From assembly GCF_013694245.2 (NCBI RefSeq), contig NZ_CP059322.2, positions 6,637,062 through 6,701,061 on the forward strand: a stretch of 64,000 nucleotides of DNA, in the 5' to 3' direction. Below the pieces are notes generated by a model, which saw only the letters and a program-made list of their open reading frames with translations, did no database searches and had not been told where the DNA came from. This stretch comes from Micromonospora ferruginea. GTDB lineage: Bacteria > Actinomycetota > Actinomycetes > Mycobacteriales > Micromonosporaceae. Position numbers and translations under genes: made by a program. Positions 1 through 8,502 of this stretch are shown here, piece by piece (positions within the stretch are counted from its first letter, which is position 1; every line of letters starts with the position of its first letter).

Positions 1-504
1 CACCGGCAGCAGGATCGCCGCGACCGACATGAGCACGCTCGTCGCGTCCTCGGCGGTGCTCGCCACCGGCGCGCCGAAGCCGGCCGTGGTCGCGTTCACC
101 AACGGGCGGGCGGCGGCCTTGAGCAGGTGCACGCCGAGCGCGATCAGCACGCCGACCACCACCGGCACCCACTGGTGGGTGGAGAAGAACGTGTCCGGGT
201 CGCTGACCGTCACCGTCTCCGACCCGGAGCCGGCGCCGAACGCCAGACCACCCGCGGTCGGCCGGACCACGGTCTGCACCATGTCGTTGACGTGGTCGAC
301 CACCGGCACCTTGTCGGCCACCACCTCGACCGCCAGCAGGACGGCGAGGATCAGCAGGACCCAGCCGTTGCCGAGCCACTGCCAACTGCTCGGCAGCTCG
401 ATCAGGTTGGTGTAGCGGGCCAGCAGGCCCATCAGCATCAGCGGGATGTAGGCGTTGAGGCCCGCCGAGGCGGCGAGACCGGATCCGGTGAGGACTTCGA
501 GCAC
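1..504 (-). CDS. DUF4126 family membrane protein (cut by left edge)
   Basis: Integral membrane protein of unknown function. Only the first 168 codons are present; the gene runs off the left edge. The visible part begins LEVLTGSGLAASAGLNAY and shows hydrophobic stretches at about residues 10-30, 46-64, 112-128 and 153-168, with a polar loop (DKVPVVDHVND) after the second. This arrangement matches DUF4126 proteins as I remember them. I chose the GTG at 504 because it fits the start of the first helix and has a weak GAG three bases upstream. It is divergent from nucS with 71 bp between the starts. Its role cannot be told from the sequence. Confidence 0.7.
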   Translation of the reverse strand, partial: MLEVLTGSGLAASAGLNAYIPLMLMGLLARYTNLIELPSSWQWLGNGWVLLILAVLLAVEVVADKVPVVDHVNDMVQTVVRPTAGGLAFGAGSGSETVTVSDPDTFFSTHQWVPVVVGVLIALGVHLLKAAARPLVNATTAGFGAPVASTAEDATSVLMSVAAILLPV

Positions 505-575
505 GATCTCAATATGGCACCGCCGTGCCAGTGGCGCTCGTCGGCGCCGGTCGGGGCCTCGGCTACCCTCGTCGG

Positions 576-1235
576 GTGCGGTTGGTCATTGCGAAGTGCT
601 CGGTGGACTATGTCGGACGGCTCTCGGCTCACCTGCCGCCGGCCACCCGGCTGCTCATGGTCAAGGCGGACGGCTCGGTGTCGATCCACGCGGACGACCG
701 GGCCTACAAGCCGTTGAACTGGATGAGCCCGCCGTGCCGGCTGGAGGAGGCGCCCGGCGTGTGGCGGGTGGTCAACAAGGCCGGCGAGGAGCTGCGCATC
801 ACCCTGGAGGAGATCTTCCAGGACACCTCCTACGAGCTGGGGATCGACCCCGGCCTGCGCAAGGACGGTGTCGAGGCGCACCTGCAGGAGCTGCTCGCCG
901 CCAACCCGGGGACGCTGGGGGAGGGCTTCACCCTGGTCCGCCGGGAGTACATGACCGCGATCGGCCCGGTCGACCTGCTCTGCCGTGACGCCAACGCCGG
1001 CGCGGTCGCGGTCGAGGTGAAGCGGCGCGGCGAGATCGACGGGGTGGAGCAGCTCACCCGCTACCTGGAGCTGATGAACCGCGACCCGCTGCTCGCGCCG
1101 GTCACCGGCGTCTTCGCCGCGCAGGAGATCAAGCCGCAGGCGCGGGTGCTCGCCACCGACCGCGGCATCCGCTGCGTGGTGGTCGACTACGACAAGCTGC
1201 GCGGCATCGAGCGCGACGAGCTGACGCTCTTCTAG
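576..1235 (+). CDS. nucS: Mismatch-specific endonuclease NucS (EndoMS)
   Basis: Cuts both strands at mismatched bases and replaces MutS/MutL repair in Actinobacteria and some archaea. The protein is 219 residues, the usual family length. The N-terminal domain opens RLVIAKCSVDYVGRL and contains DRAYKPLNWMSPP. The C-terminal nuclease core has the PD-(D/E)xK residues D133, E147 and K149 (GPVDLL ... VAVEVKRRG). The C-terminus ends ELTLF, which resembles a sliding-clamp-binding tail. The GTG at 576 matches the start of known NucS proteins better than the upstream in-frame codons. Its stop codon overlaps, on the opposite strand, the stop of the convergent aldehyde dehydrogenase gene. Confidence 0.95.
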   Translation: MRLVIAKCSVDYVGRLSAHLPPATRLLMVKADGSVSIHADDRAYKPLNWMSPPCRLEEAPGVWRVVNKAGEELRITLEEIFQDTSYELGIDPGLRKDGVEAHLQELLAANPGTLGEGFTLVRREYMTAIGPVDLLCRDANAGAVAVEVKRRGEIDGVEQLTRYLELMNRDPLLAPVTGVFAAQEIKPQARVLATDRGIRCVVVDYDKLRGIERDELTLF

Positions 1236-2734
1236 CGCTTCCGGCCGTACATCAGCTTCGCGACCTTGACCAGGCGGGCGACGTCGGCCGGGGTGCGCTC
1301 GAACGTCATCGCCGGCAGCAGCGAACGGGCCCGCCGGCGGGTCACCGCCTTGGGGCGGCCGAACTCGCGTAGCCCGTCCTCGCCGTGGATCCGCCCGAAG
1401 CCGGACTCGCCGGTGCCGCCGAACGGCAGCGTGGACATGCCGGCGAAGGTCAGTGCCGAGTTGACCGAGGCCATCCCGGAGCGCAGCCGCCGCGCCACCG
1501 CCACCGCCCGCGCCCGGCCGAAGACCGAACCCCCGAGGCCGTACGGCAGCGCGTTGGCGCGCTCGACGGCCTCGTCGACGTCGCGGACCCGGCTGACGGT
1601 CAGCGTCGGGCCGAACGTCTCCTCGCGCACGGCGGCCGAGTCCTCCGGCACGTCCACCAGCACGGTCGGGTGCACGTACGGCGGCTGGACCGCGTCCGGC
1701 CCGCCGAGCACCGCCCGGCCGCCCCGGGCCACCGCGTCGTCGATGTGCCGGCGGATGACGTCGATCTGCGACGGCATGGTGATCGGGCCGAGGTCGGCCC
1801 CGTCGGCGCCCACGGTCAGCCGGCCGGCCTTCGCCACCACCTTGTCGACGAACGCGTCGAAGACCTGGTCGACGGCGTAGACCCGCTCGATGCCGATGCA
1901 GGTCTGGCCGGCGTTGGTCAGGCCGCCCCAGACGGCCGCCTCGGCGGCGGCGTCCAGGTCGGCGTCCGAGTCGACGATCATCGCGTCCTTGCCGCCGGCC
2001 TCCAGCAGCACCGGGGTGAGCGTCTCGGCGCAGGCCGCCATCACCTTCTTGGCGGTGGCGGTCGAGCCCGTGAAGGCCACCTTCGCCACCCCGGAGCGGC
2101 ACAACGCCGCGCCGACGTCGCCCAGCCCGTGCACCGCCTGGAACACCGGCTGCTCCGGCACCACCTCGGCGAACCGGTCGACCAGCCACTGGCCCACGGC
2201 CGGGGTGTACTCACTCGGCTTGAACACCACCGCGTTGCCGGCGGCCAGCGCGTAGGCGGCGGAGCCGATCGGGGTGAAGACCGGGTAGTTCCACGGGCCG
2301 ATCACGCCGACCACGCCGTACGGCTGGTATTCCAGGTGGCCGGTGAACTCGGCGAGGATGAGCCGGGAGCGGACCCGCCGGGGGCCGAGCACCCGCCGGG
2401 CGTTGCGCGCGGCCCAGTCGACGTGCTCCAGCGCGGTGAGGACCTCGACCACGGCGTCGCCGACCGGCTTGCCGCCCTCGGTGTGCATCAGGTCGGCCAG
2501 CTCCTCGATGCGCCGGGCGAGCACGCCGCGCCAGCGCTGGAGCCGGTCGCGCCGGACGTCGAAGCCGAGCCCGGCCCACCAGTCGGCGGCGGCGCGGGCC
2601 CGCTCGACGGCGGCGCGCACGTCGGCCTCGGTCGCGACCGGGAGTCGGCCGGCCTCCTCGCCGGTCGCCGGGCTGGTCGACACCAGGCGGCCGTCGGAGA
2701 TGAGCGGGTTCCCGGGGACATGCACGGCGGTCAT
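1232..2734 (-). CDS. Aldehyde dehydrogenase, NAD(P)-dependent
   Basis: Oxidises an aldehyde to the acid; the substrate cannot be assigned. The 500-residue protein has the whole family signature: N149 in the PWNYP oxyanion segment, K172 in FKPSE, the FTGS nucleotide-binding turn at 221-224, the general base E245 (LLEAGGKD) and the catalytic C279 (NAGQTC). The ATG at 2734 has no clear Shine-Dalgarno sequence, but a TAATAT -10-like box lies 20-25 bases upstream, so the transcript may have a very short leader. The gene is divergent from the FHA gene and convergent with nucS. The closest general match is the succinate-semialdehyde or broad-range class. Confidence 0.93.
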   Translation of the reverse strand: MTAVHVPGNPLISDGRLVSTSPATGEEAGRLPVATEADVRAAVERARAAADWWAGLGFDVRRDRLQRWRGVLARRIEELADLMHTEGGKPVGDAVVEVLTALEHVDWAARNARRVLGPRRVRSRLILAEFTGHLEYQPYGVVGVIGPWNYPVFTPIGSAAYALAAGNAVVFKPSEYTPAVGQWLVDRFAEVVPEQPVFQAVHGLGDVGAALCRSGVAKVAFTGSTATAKKVMAACAETLTPVLLEAGGKDAMIVDSDADLDAAAEAAVWGGLTNAGQTCIGIERVYAVDQVFDAFVDKVVAKAGRLTVGADGADLGPITMPSQIDVIRRHIDDAVARGGRAVLGGPDAVQPPYVHPTVLVDVPEDSAAVREETFGPTLTVSRVRDVDEAVERANALPYGLGGSVFGRARAVAVARRLRSGMASVNSALTFAGMSTLPFGGTGESGFGRIHGEDGLREFGRPKAVTRRRARSLLPAMTFERTPADVARLVKVAKLMYGRKR

Positions 2735-2753
2735 GGCCGCAGTCTAGACCCGA

Positions 2754-2759
2754 ATATTA
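2754..2759 (-). promoter_or_regulatory. -10-like box upstream of the aldehyde dehydrogenase
   Basis: On the minus strand this reads TAATAT, an A+T-rich hexamer in very GC-rich DNA, ending about 19 bases before the ATG at 2734. No matching -35 box is obvious. It is the only recognisable promoter element in the 241-bp divergent gap to the FHA gene. Confidence 0.35.
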
Positions 2760-2975
2760 CTCACCGGTAGGTGTCGCGGGGGCCGCACGCTGGCCGTACC
2801 GACGGACGTCATATCGACACCAGTTAATGGCCGATCGCGCCCTTCCCGGCCGTCCGAACGGCGAACGCAAGATGACCACCCGGGGTCGCGGGGGTGACCG
2901 CGCGGCGGTGGGAGCCACTACGGTGAGGTGGCAGGCTGACGCCGCGGGGCGATGTGGGGTGGAGGTCGACTGTCC

Positions 2976-3422
2976 ATGGAGGAGCATCCTGAGCTGATGC
3001 CGTTGCTGACGGTGTCGGGCGGGGCGATGCGCGGGCTCAGTTTCCGGGTCGGGCGGGGCGTGCAGGTGATCGGCCGGGCGCCGAGCGCCGACATCGTGCT
3101 CGCCGACCCGCACCTGAGCCGCCGGCACGCCAGCGTCCAGGCCACCACCGAGGGGGTGCTGCTCACCGATCTCGGCTCCACCAACGGCACCTGGCTCAAC
3201 GACCGGCGGATCACCGGCAGCGTGCCGATCGCCGACGGGGACGTGGTCCGTCTCGGCCGCACCGACCTGCGCCTCTACGACCCGGGCGTGGCCCGCACCG
3301 ACCCGGTCGGGATGAGCTTCGGCCAGCCGCGCCGCGACCAGCGGCCCACCCTCCCGCTGCCCGTGCCGGCCCCGCGGCAGTCGATCGAGGCGCGCGAGGC
3401 GCAGCCGGTCGACGCCGGCTGA
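2976..3422 (+). CDS. FHA domain protein
   Basis: Small cytoplasmic phosphothreonine-binding protein of 148 residues, with one forkhead-associated domain at about residues 10-100. The FHA marks are all present: the GR turn near 33, LSRRHA at 48-53, and the conserved GSTNGT loop at 69-74 followed by LND. The last 45 residues are rich in proline, arginine and glutamine and look unstructured. An ATG 24 bases upstream (2952) is in frame, but GGAGG at 2961-2965 is well placed only for 2976. FHA proteins normally read Ser/Thr kinase signals. No kinase gene is next to this one, so its partner is unknown. Confidence 0.88.
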   Translation: MEEHPELMPLLTVSGGAMRGLSFRVGRGVQVIGRAPSADIVLADPHLSRRHASVQATTEGVLLTDLGSTNGTWLNDRRITGSVPIADGDVVRLGRTDLRLYDPGVARTDPVGMSFGQPRRDQRPTLPLPVPAPRQSIEAREAQPVDAG

Positions 3423-3507
3423 CCGGAGGCTCGGCCACAGGTACGGACCGCGTGGCATGGCTGCCGGCCACATGGTGACCGGCCGGTTGGTGTGCCAGCA
3501 TGCCCGG

Positions 3508-4572
3508 ATGCGGAGCGCACGGCAGACGGTCCAGGCCAACGGCATCACCCAGGCGGTCCGGGTGGCCGGCCCGGTCGACGGCGTGCCGGTGCTGTTGGTG
3601 CACGGCAACGTCTCGTCGTCGGCGTTCTGGGAGCCGCTGCTGCCCCGGCTGCCGGAGACGCTCCAGGTAATCGCCCCCGACCTGCGCGGATACGGCGAGA
3701 CCGACACCGTCCCGGTCGACGCCACCCGAGGGCTCGGTGACTTCGCCGACGACGTGGCCGCCCTGCTCGACGCCCCCGGGCTGTTCGCGCCCGGCGCCCG
3801 GCCGGTGGTGGTCGGGCACTCGCTCGGCGGCGGGGTGGCCATGCGCCTGCTCGTCGACCACCCGGAGCGGGTGGCCGGGCTGCTGCTGGCGGCGCCGGTC
3901 TCGCCGTACGGCTTCGGCGGCACCCGGGACCTCGACGGCGCCCCCACCACGCCCGACTTCGCCGGCACCGGGGCGGGCGGCGCGAACCCCGACTTCGTGG
4001 CCCGGCTCGCCGCCGGCGACCGGGGCGCCGACGGCCCGACCAGCCCGCGCAACGTGCTGCGCGCCGCCTACGTGGCCGACCCGGCGTCGCTCGGCGAGCA
4101 CGAGGACCTGCTGCTGGAGAGCATGCTGACCACCGCCACCGGGGACGACAACTACCCCGGCACCGCGGTCGGCTCGGCCCACTGGCCGGGCACCGCCGCC
4201 GGGCGGCGCGGCGTGCTCAACGCGCTGGCCCCGGCCCACTTCCGGCTCGCCGACGAGTTGGTCGCCGTGCCGGTCAAGCCGGCGGTGACCTGGGTACGCG
4301 GCGACGCCGACGTGATCGTGTCGGACACCTCGCTGTTCGACCTGGCGTACCTCGGTCAGCTCGGGATCGTGCCGGGCTGGCCCGGCGCCGACGCGTGCCC
4401 GCCGCAGCCGATGGTCGGCCAGACCCGCGCGGTGCTGGACCGGTACGCGGCGGCCGGCGGCGCCTACCGGGAGGTGGCGCTGCCGGGCTGCGGGCACAGC
4501 CCGCACCTGGAGCGGCCGGCCGAGTTCGTCGCCGAACTGCTGGCGCTCGCCGGGGTGGTCGCGTCCGCCTGA
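3508..4572 (+). CDS. Alpha/beta hydrolase
   Basis: Predicted cytoplasmic alpha/beta-hydrolase of 354 residues. The oxyanion segment is VHGN at 31-34, the nucleophile elbow is GHSLGG with S105, and the C-terminal histidine lies in GCGHSPHLERP near 331. A long cap of about 120 residues between core strands makes it larger than a typical 280-residue esterase. The substrate is unknown. The start is uncertain: ATGs at 3457, 3472 and 3508 share the frame with no strong ribosome site. I prefer 3508 because homology to hydrolases begins there. It lies upstream of, and in the same direction as, the hydroxyacyl-CoA dehydrogenase, which has its own promoter region. Confidence 0.82.
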   Translation: MRSARQTVQANGITQAVRVAGPVDGVPVLLVHGNVSSSAFWEPLLPRLPETLQVIAPDLRGYGETDTVPVDATRGLGDFADDVAALLDAPGLFAPGARPVVVGHSLGGGVAMRLLVDHPERVAGLLLAAPVSPYGFGGTRDLDGAPTTPDFAGTGAGGANPDFVARLAAGDRGADGPTSPRNVLRAAYVADPASLGEHEDLLLESMLTTATGDDNYPGTAVGSAHWPGTAAGRRGVLNALAPAHFRLADELVAVPVKPAVTWVRGDADVIVSDTSLFDLAYLGQLGIVPGWPGADACPPQPMVGQTRAVLDRYAAAGGAYREVALPGCGHSPHLERPAEFVAELLALAGVVASA

Positions 4573-4642
4573 CGGCGGGGTGCGTGAAATATCCCACGGC
4601 GTCTCGACAACACAGCGTCACGTGGCAGACTCCGGCGCATAA

Positions 4643-4658
4643 CCTTAGCGGCCGTTCA
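4643..4658 (+). promoter_or_regulatory. Shared acyl-CoA operator, site A (hydroxyacyl-CoA dehydrogenase)
   Basis: CCTTAGCGGCCGTTCA, 38 bases before the start codon. It matches the site before icmA at 14 of 16 positions and, on the other strand, those before ccr and epimerase/thiolase less exactly. Its near-palindromic form suits a dimeric TetR-type repressor. The link to such a protein is inferred; no candidate regulator gene is in the window. Confidence 0.55.
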
Positions 4659-4695
4659 TGTCGGCAACGGCGGAGTCAACCGAGGGAGGCCGGTC

Positions 4696-6486
4696 GTGGC
4701 GCGCGAGTTCACCAGGGTTGGTGTGGTGGGTCTGGGCACCATGGGTGCCGGCATCGTCGAGGTGTTCGCCCGCAACGGCGTCGACGTGACCGCGGTGGAG
4801 ATCTCCGACGCCGCGCTGGAGCGCGGCCGGGTCACGCTGACCGGCTCGACCGACCGCGCGGTGGCCAAGGGCAAGCTCGCCGAGGCCGACCGGGACGCCC
4901 TGATGTCACGGGTCGACTTCCGGGTCGGGCTGGACGCCCTGCACGACGTGGACCTGGTGATCGAGGCGGTCCCCGAGCACCTGGACCTCAAGCAGCGGAT
5001 CTTCGCCGAGCTGGACCGGGTCTGCAAGCCCGAGGCCATCCTGGCCACCAACACCTCGTCGCTGAGCGTCACCGAGATCTCCGTCGCCACCACCCGGCCC
5101 AACCAGGTCATCGGCATCCACTTCTTCAACCCCGCCCCGGTGATGAAGCTCGTCGAGGTGGTCCGCACGGTGGTCACCTCGGCCGAGGTGGTGGCCGACG
5201 TGGAGGCGCTCTGCGAGCGGCTCGGCAAGGTCGACGTGACCATCAGCGACCGGGCCGGCTTCATCGCCAACGCGCTGCTCTTCGGCTACCTGAACCACGC
5301 GGTCGGCATGTTCGAGGCCCGCTACGCCACCCGCGAGGACATCGACGCCGCCATGAAGCTCGGCTGCGGCCTGCCGATGGGCCCGCTGGCGCTGATGGAC
5401 CTGATCGGCCTGGACACCGCGTACGAGATCCTCGACACGATGTACCGGCGCGGCGGCCGGGACCGCCGGCACGCCCCGGCCCCGCTGCTCAAGCAGATGG
5501 TCACCGCCGGGCTACTCGGCCGGAAGTCCGGGCGCGGCTTCTACACCTACGAGCGGCCGGGCTCGCCGAAGGTCGTACCCGACGCGCAGACGCCGGTGAA
5601 CGCGGACGCCGCGCTCGCCGACGGCGCCCGGGTGGTCGCCAAGGTGGGCGTGGTCGGCTCCGGGACCATGGCCACCGGCATCATCGAGGTCTTCGCCAAG
5701 GCCGGCTACGAGGTCATCTCGGTGACGCGGGGCGCGGAGAAGTCCGCCAAGGTCTGCGAGGCGGTCAAGACCTCGCTCAACAAGGGCGTGGTCCGGGGCA
5801 AGCTCGCCGAGGCCGACCGGGACGCCGCGATGGGGCGGATCACCTGGTCCGCCACGCTGGAGCACCTCGCCGACGTCGACCTGGTGGTCGAGGCCGTGGT
5901 CGAGGAGCTGAGCGTCAAGAAGGCGCTGTTCGCCAGCCTGGACGAGATCTGCAAGCCGGGCGTGGTGCTCGCCACCACCACCTCGTCGCTGCCGGTGATC
6001 GACGTGGCGATGGCCACCCAGCGGCCCGCCGACGTGATCGGCCTGCACTTCTTCAACCCGGCGCCGATCATGCCGCTGGTGGAGGTGGTCCAGACCATCC
6101 GCACCTCCGTCGAGACGTCGGCCACCGCCCGCGCGGTCTGCGCCGCGGTGGGCAAGACCGGCGTGGTCTGCGGCGACCGGTCCGGCTTCATCGTCAACGC
6201 GCTGCTCTTCCCGTACCTGAACGACGCGGTGCGGATGCTGGAGGCCAGCTACTCCACCGCCGACGACATCGACTACGCGATGAAGCTCGGCTGCGGCTAC
6301 CCGATGGGCCCGTTCGAGCTGCTCGACGTGGTCGGCCTGGACGTCTCGCTGGCCATCCAGCGGGAGCTGTACCTGGAGCTGCGCGAGCCCGGCTTCGCCC
6401 CGGCGCCGCTGCTGGAGCACCTGGTCACCGCCGGCTACCTGGGCCGCAAGAGCGGCCGGGGCTTCCGCGACCACACCAACCGCTGA
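4696..6486 (+). CDS. Tandem 3-hydroxyacyl-CoA (3-hydroxybutyryl-CoA) dehydrogenase
   Basis: Interconverts 3-hydroxyacyl-CoA and 3-oxoacyl-CoA, probably 3-hydroxybutyryl-CoA/acetoacetyl-CoA. The 596-residue protein is a head-to-tail duplication. Each half of about 290 residues has an NAD-binding turn (GLGTMGAG near 12-19; GSGTMATG near 321-328), the catalytic-histidine segment HFFNPAP, and the C-terminal dimer domain (MKLGCG.PMGP). Both copies keep these key residues, so both could be active. GTG at 4696 follows a good GGGAGG. I recall similar 590-residue double proteins in Streptomyces. The upstream operator (4643-4658) ties it to the ccr-icmA block 8-15 kb away. Confidence 0.92.
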   Translation: MAREFTRVGVVGLGTMGAGIVEVFARNGVDVTAVEISDAALERGRVTLTGSTDRAVAKGKLAEADRDALMSRVDFRVGLDALHDVDLVIEAVPEHLDLKQRIFAELDRVCKPEAILATNTSSLSVTEISVATTRPNQVIGIHFFNPAPVMKLVEVVRTVVTSAEVVADVEALCERLGKVDVTISDRAGFIANALLFGYLNHAVGMFEARYATREDIDAAMKLGCGLPMGPLALMDLIGLDTAYEILDTMYRRGGRDRRHAPAPLLKQMVTAGLLGRKSGRGFYTYERPGSPKVVPDAQTPVNADAALADGARVVAKVGVVGSGTMATGIIEVFAKAGYEVISVTRGAEKSAKVCEAVKTSLNKGVVRGKLAEADRDAAMGRITWSATLEHLADVDLVVEAVVEELSVKKALFASLDEICKPGVVLATTTSSLPVIDVAMATQRPADVIGLHFFNPAPIMPLVEVVQTIRTSVETSATARAVCAAVGKTGVVCGDRSGFIVNALLFPYLNDAVRMLEASYSTADDIDYAMKLGCGYPMGPFELLDVVGLDVSLAIQRELYLELREPGFAPAPLLEHLVTAGYLGRKSGRGFRDHTNR

Positions 6487-6503
6487 GCGGGTCAACAACC
6501 CGC
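6487..6503 (+). terminator. Small hairpin after the hydroxyacyl-CoA dehydrogenase
   Basis: GCGGGT / ACCCGC with a five-base loop, beginning at the base after the TGA stop. The stem is only 6 bp with no T tract, so it is a weak candidate for the end of the transcript before the sigma factor gene. Confidence 0.35.
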
Positions 6504-6526
6504 GCCGGTGACGGCGTCGTGAGGGT

Positions 6527-7021
6527 GTGACCTTCGAGGAGTACGTCGGCAGCCGGGGCCCGGCCCTGTTGCGCCTGGCCCGGCTGCTGACCGGCGACGC
6601 GCACCGCGCCGAGGACCTGACCCAGGACGTGCTGGCCCGGGCGTACGTGCACTGGCGGCGGATCGCCCGCGCGGACCGGCCCGACGTCTACGTGCGCCGG
6701 ATGCTGGTCAACGCCAACAACTCCTGGTGGCGGCGGCGCTCCAGCCGCGAGCTGGCGGTGGACACGTTCGCCGAGCGGCCCCACCGGGGCGACCTGGACG
6801 GCGAGGCGGCCGACCGGGACGAGATGTGGCGGCTGATCCGCGCCCTGCCCGACCGCCAGCGCGCCGTGCTCGTGCTGCGCTACTACGAGGATCTGGACGA
6901 CCACACGATCGCCCAGATCCTCGACTGCTCCCCGGTCACCGTCCGCACCCACGCGATGCGGGCGCTCGCCCACCTCCGGGAGCGCTGCGGCGTCCCGACG
7001 ACCAAGGGGAGCCGGCCGTGA
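6527..7021 (+). CDS. ECF RNA polymerase sigma factor, SigE family
   Basis: Directs RNA polymerase to a stress or envelope regulon. The protein is 164 residues, the normal length for this actinobacterial ECF group. Region 2 covers about residues 8-75 (LLRLARLLTGD.HRAEDLTQDVLARAY.HW), and region 4 about 98-150 (LPDRQRAVLVLRYYEDLDDHTIAQIL, then a helix-turn-helix). It starts MTFEEYVGSRG from GTG at 6527, as its relatives do. The stop overlaps the GTG of the next gene, so the two are translationally coupled; that partner probably controls or responds to this sigma factor. Confidence 0.93.
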   Translation: MTFEEYVGSRGPALLRLARLLTGDAHRAEDLTQDVLARAYVHWRRIARADRPDVYVRRMLVNANNSWWRRRSSRELAVDTFAERPHRGDLDGEAADRDEMWRLIRALPDRQRAVLVLRYYEDLDDHTIAQILDCSPVTVRTHAMRALAHLRERCGVPTTKGSRP

Positions 7022-8052
7022 CCGACCTCGATGAGCGGATCGCCTCGGTGCTGCGGGAACGCGCCGACGGGGAGATCGACATGCGCCGGCTGACCACCCG
7101 GGCGGTCGTCGGCGGGCGGCGTCTTCGGCGTCGACGGCAGGCGCTGGTGGCGGTGGGCGTCGCCGTGATCGCACTGCTGGGCGGCGCCGCGGCCGTCGGT
7201 CCCGGGCTGGGCCGACCGTTCCTCCCGACGGGGTCGGGCGGGGTGGCTCCACCCCTGCTGCCGTCGGTGCCGGGGGCCGCCGAGGCGCCGGCGGCGGTCG
7301 GCACCGACGGCGGGGTGCTGCACTTCGGCATCGACGCGCGCAAGGCGCGCTACCTGAGGTGGCAGGTGGCGGGTGCCATCGAGAGCGTCAGCCTGGATGT
7401 GGGGGAGGGACGACCGGTCGTCGTCGAGCTGACCAACTCTCCGGACGCGCTGCGGCTGTCGAGCGCCGAGGGGGTGCCGTTCGACGTGAGCAGCCTGGCC
7501 GTGGCGGGGGCGTTCGACGGCAGTACCACCCGGCTGACCGTCGCGGGCATGCCGCTCTGGGTCCGGCAGTGGCAGCCCGCACCTGGTCTGTACGCGCGGG
7601 CCAGCATCTCGGCCGGCGCTGATGCGGGACTCGCCACCGCGGCGGAGGCGCTGCGGCTGACCGAGGCCCGTCGGTGCACCGCTCCGGTCCGACTCTCGGC
7701 GTTTCCGGACGGCGCGCGGCTCTCCAGTTGCTCAGTCGACGTCGACACCTTTCCGAAGCTGCTCAACGTCCGGTTGAGCGTCGGCGGCCCGGGCGACGAG
7801 GTGATGACCGTCTCGTACCTCTACACGGACGAAGCCGCGCCGACCTACTCACCCGGCAACACGAGCATCGGCGGGCGGCCCGCCTATCTCTATCCGAAAG
7901 GGGACCGGTTGGAGCTGCTCGGTTTCCCGAAGTCGCGCCTGCTGGCCGACTTCGGCTGGCCGCAGTCCGGCTTCGACCGGCAGGACGCCGCACTGGTCCT
8001 CGGCGGGGCGGACGTCGCGTCGAACCCCACCGATCCGGCGACCTGGAACTGA
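7018..8052 (+). CDS. Membrane-anchored protein, probable sigma-factor partner
   Basis: 344 residues. A short cytoplasmic part (about 40 residues, rich in Arg/Glu) is followed by one transmembrane helix near residues 41-60 and a large exported domain of about 285 residues that I do not recognise. The gene begins at GTG 7018, overlapping the sigma factor stop (GTGA), with AAGGGGA upstream. Position and topology are those of an anti-sigma factor, but I see no zinc-binding HxxxCxxC motif and the cytoplasmic part is short. The anti-sigma role is therefore an inference from context. A strong palindrome directly follows its stop. Confidence 0.75.
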   Translation: MTDLDERIASVLRERADGEIDMRRLTTRAVVGGRRLRRRRQALVAVGVAVIALLGGAAAVGPGLGRPFLPTGSGGVAPPLLPSVPGAAEAPAAVGTDGGVLHFGIDARKARYLRWQVAGAIESVSLDVGEGRPVVVELTNSPDALRLSSAEGVPFDVSSLAVAGAFDGSTTRLTVAGMPLWVRQWQPAPGLYARASISAGADAGLATAAEALRLTEARRCTAPVRLSAFPDGARLSSCSVDVDTFPKLLNVRLSVGGPGDEVMTVSYLYTDEAAPTYSPGNTSIGGRPAYLYPKGDRLELLGFPKSRLLADFGWPQSGFDRQDAALVLGGADVASNPTDPATWN

Positions 8053-8056
8053 GGCC

Positions 8057-8088
8057 GGTACCCGCCCGGCCCGGGCCGGGCGGGTACC
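8057..8088. terminator. Perfect 32-bp palindrome after the sigma factor operon
   Basis: A loopless perfect palindrome centred on CCCGGG, each arm 16 bases (GGTACCCGCCCGGCCC and its complement). It begins four bases after the TGA that ends the sigma factor partner gene. As RNA it would fold into a very stable hairpin without a U tract. It probably serves as a terminator or 3' end protector. Confidence 0.6.
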
Positions 8089-8109
8089 CGAACCGTACGC
8101 TTGGCGACT

Positions 8110-8436
8110 GTGAGTCCCCGTCGCAATCGGCCCCGCCGGGAAGAAGGCCCCGGCCTGGACGCCGAACGAGCCCGGCACGGCGTGCCGACCGTGCAGCAGT
8201 GGCGCGACGGCGACTGGCAGGTACGCGCGATCAGCGGCGGCGCGTCCGCCAAGACGTACCGGTGTCCCGGCTGTGACCAGGAGATCCGACCGGGCGTGCC
8301 GCACCTGGTGGCCTGGCCGGCCGACGACCGGGGTGACCTGACCGACCGCCGGCACTGGCACAGCGGTTGCTGGCGGGCCCGGGAACGCCGCGCCCCCAAC
8401 CTCCAGCGTGGGCGCGGCGCCCCCCGCCACGGCTGA
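8110..8436 (+). CDS. Small zinc-ribbon-like protein
   Basis: A 108-residue basic protein of unknown function. The middle has CPGC followed 30 residues later by HWHSGCW, a likely zinc-binding set (CxxC...HxHxxC). Both ends are rich in arginine and proline. Similar short proteins in Streptomyces are often labelled ATP/GTP-binding, but I see no P-loop. GTG at 8110 is preferred over TTG at 8101. It is followed after 66 bp by a hydrolase gene on the same strand. Confidence 0.7.
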   Translation: MSPRRNRPRREEGPGLDAERARHGVPTVQQWRDGDWQVRAISGGASAKTYRCPGCDQEIRPGVPHLVAWPADDRGDLTDRRHWHSGCWRARERRAPNLQRGRGAPRHG

Positions 8437-8502
8437 GCGATCTGGATCACCCGGTTCCCGCCCCGGCGGGCGGCCGGGCCGGCGACGCGGGAGACTGGCG
8501 GG

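Noticed and set aside
7018..8052. Considered calling the sigma-factor partner a zinc anti-sigma factor
   Set aside because: The cytoplasmic part is about 40 residues and lacks the HxxxCxxC motif, so only a probable partner is claimed.
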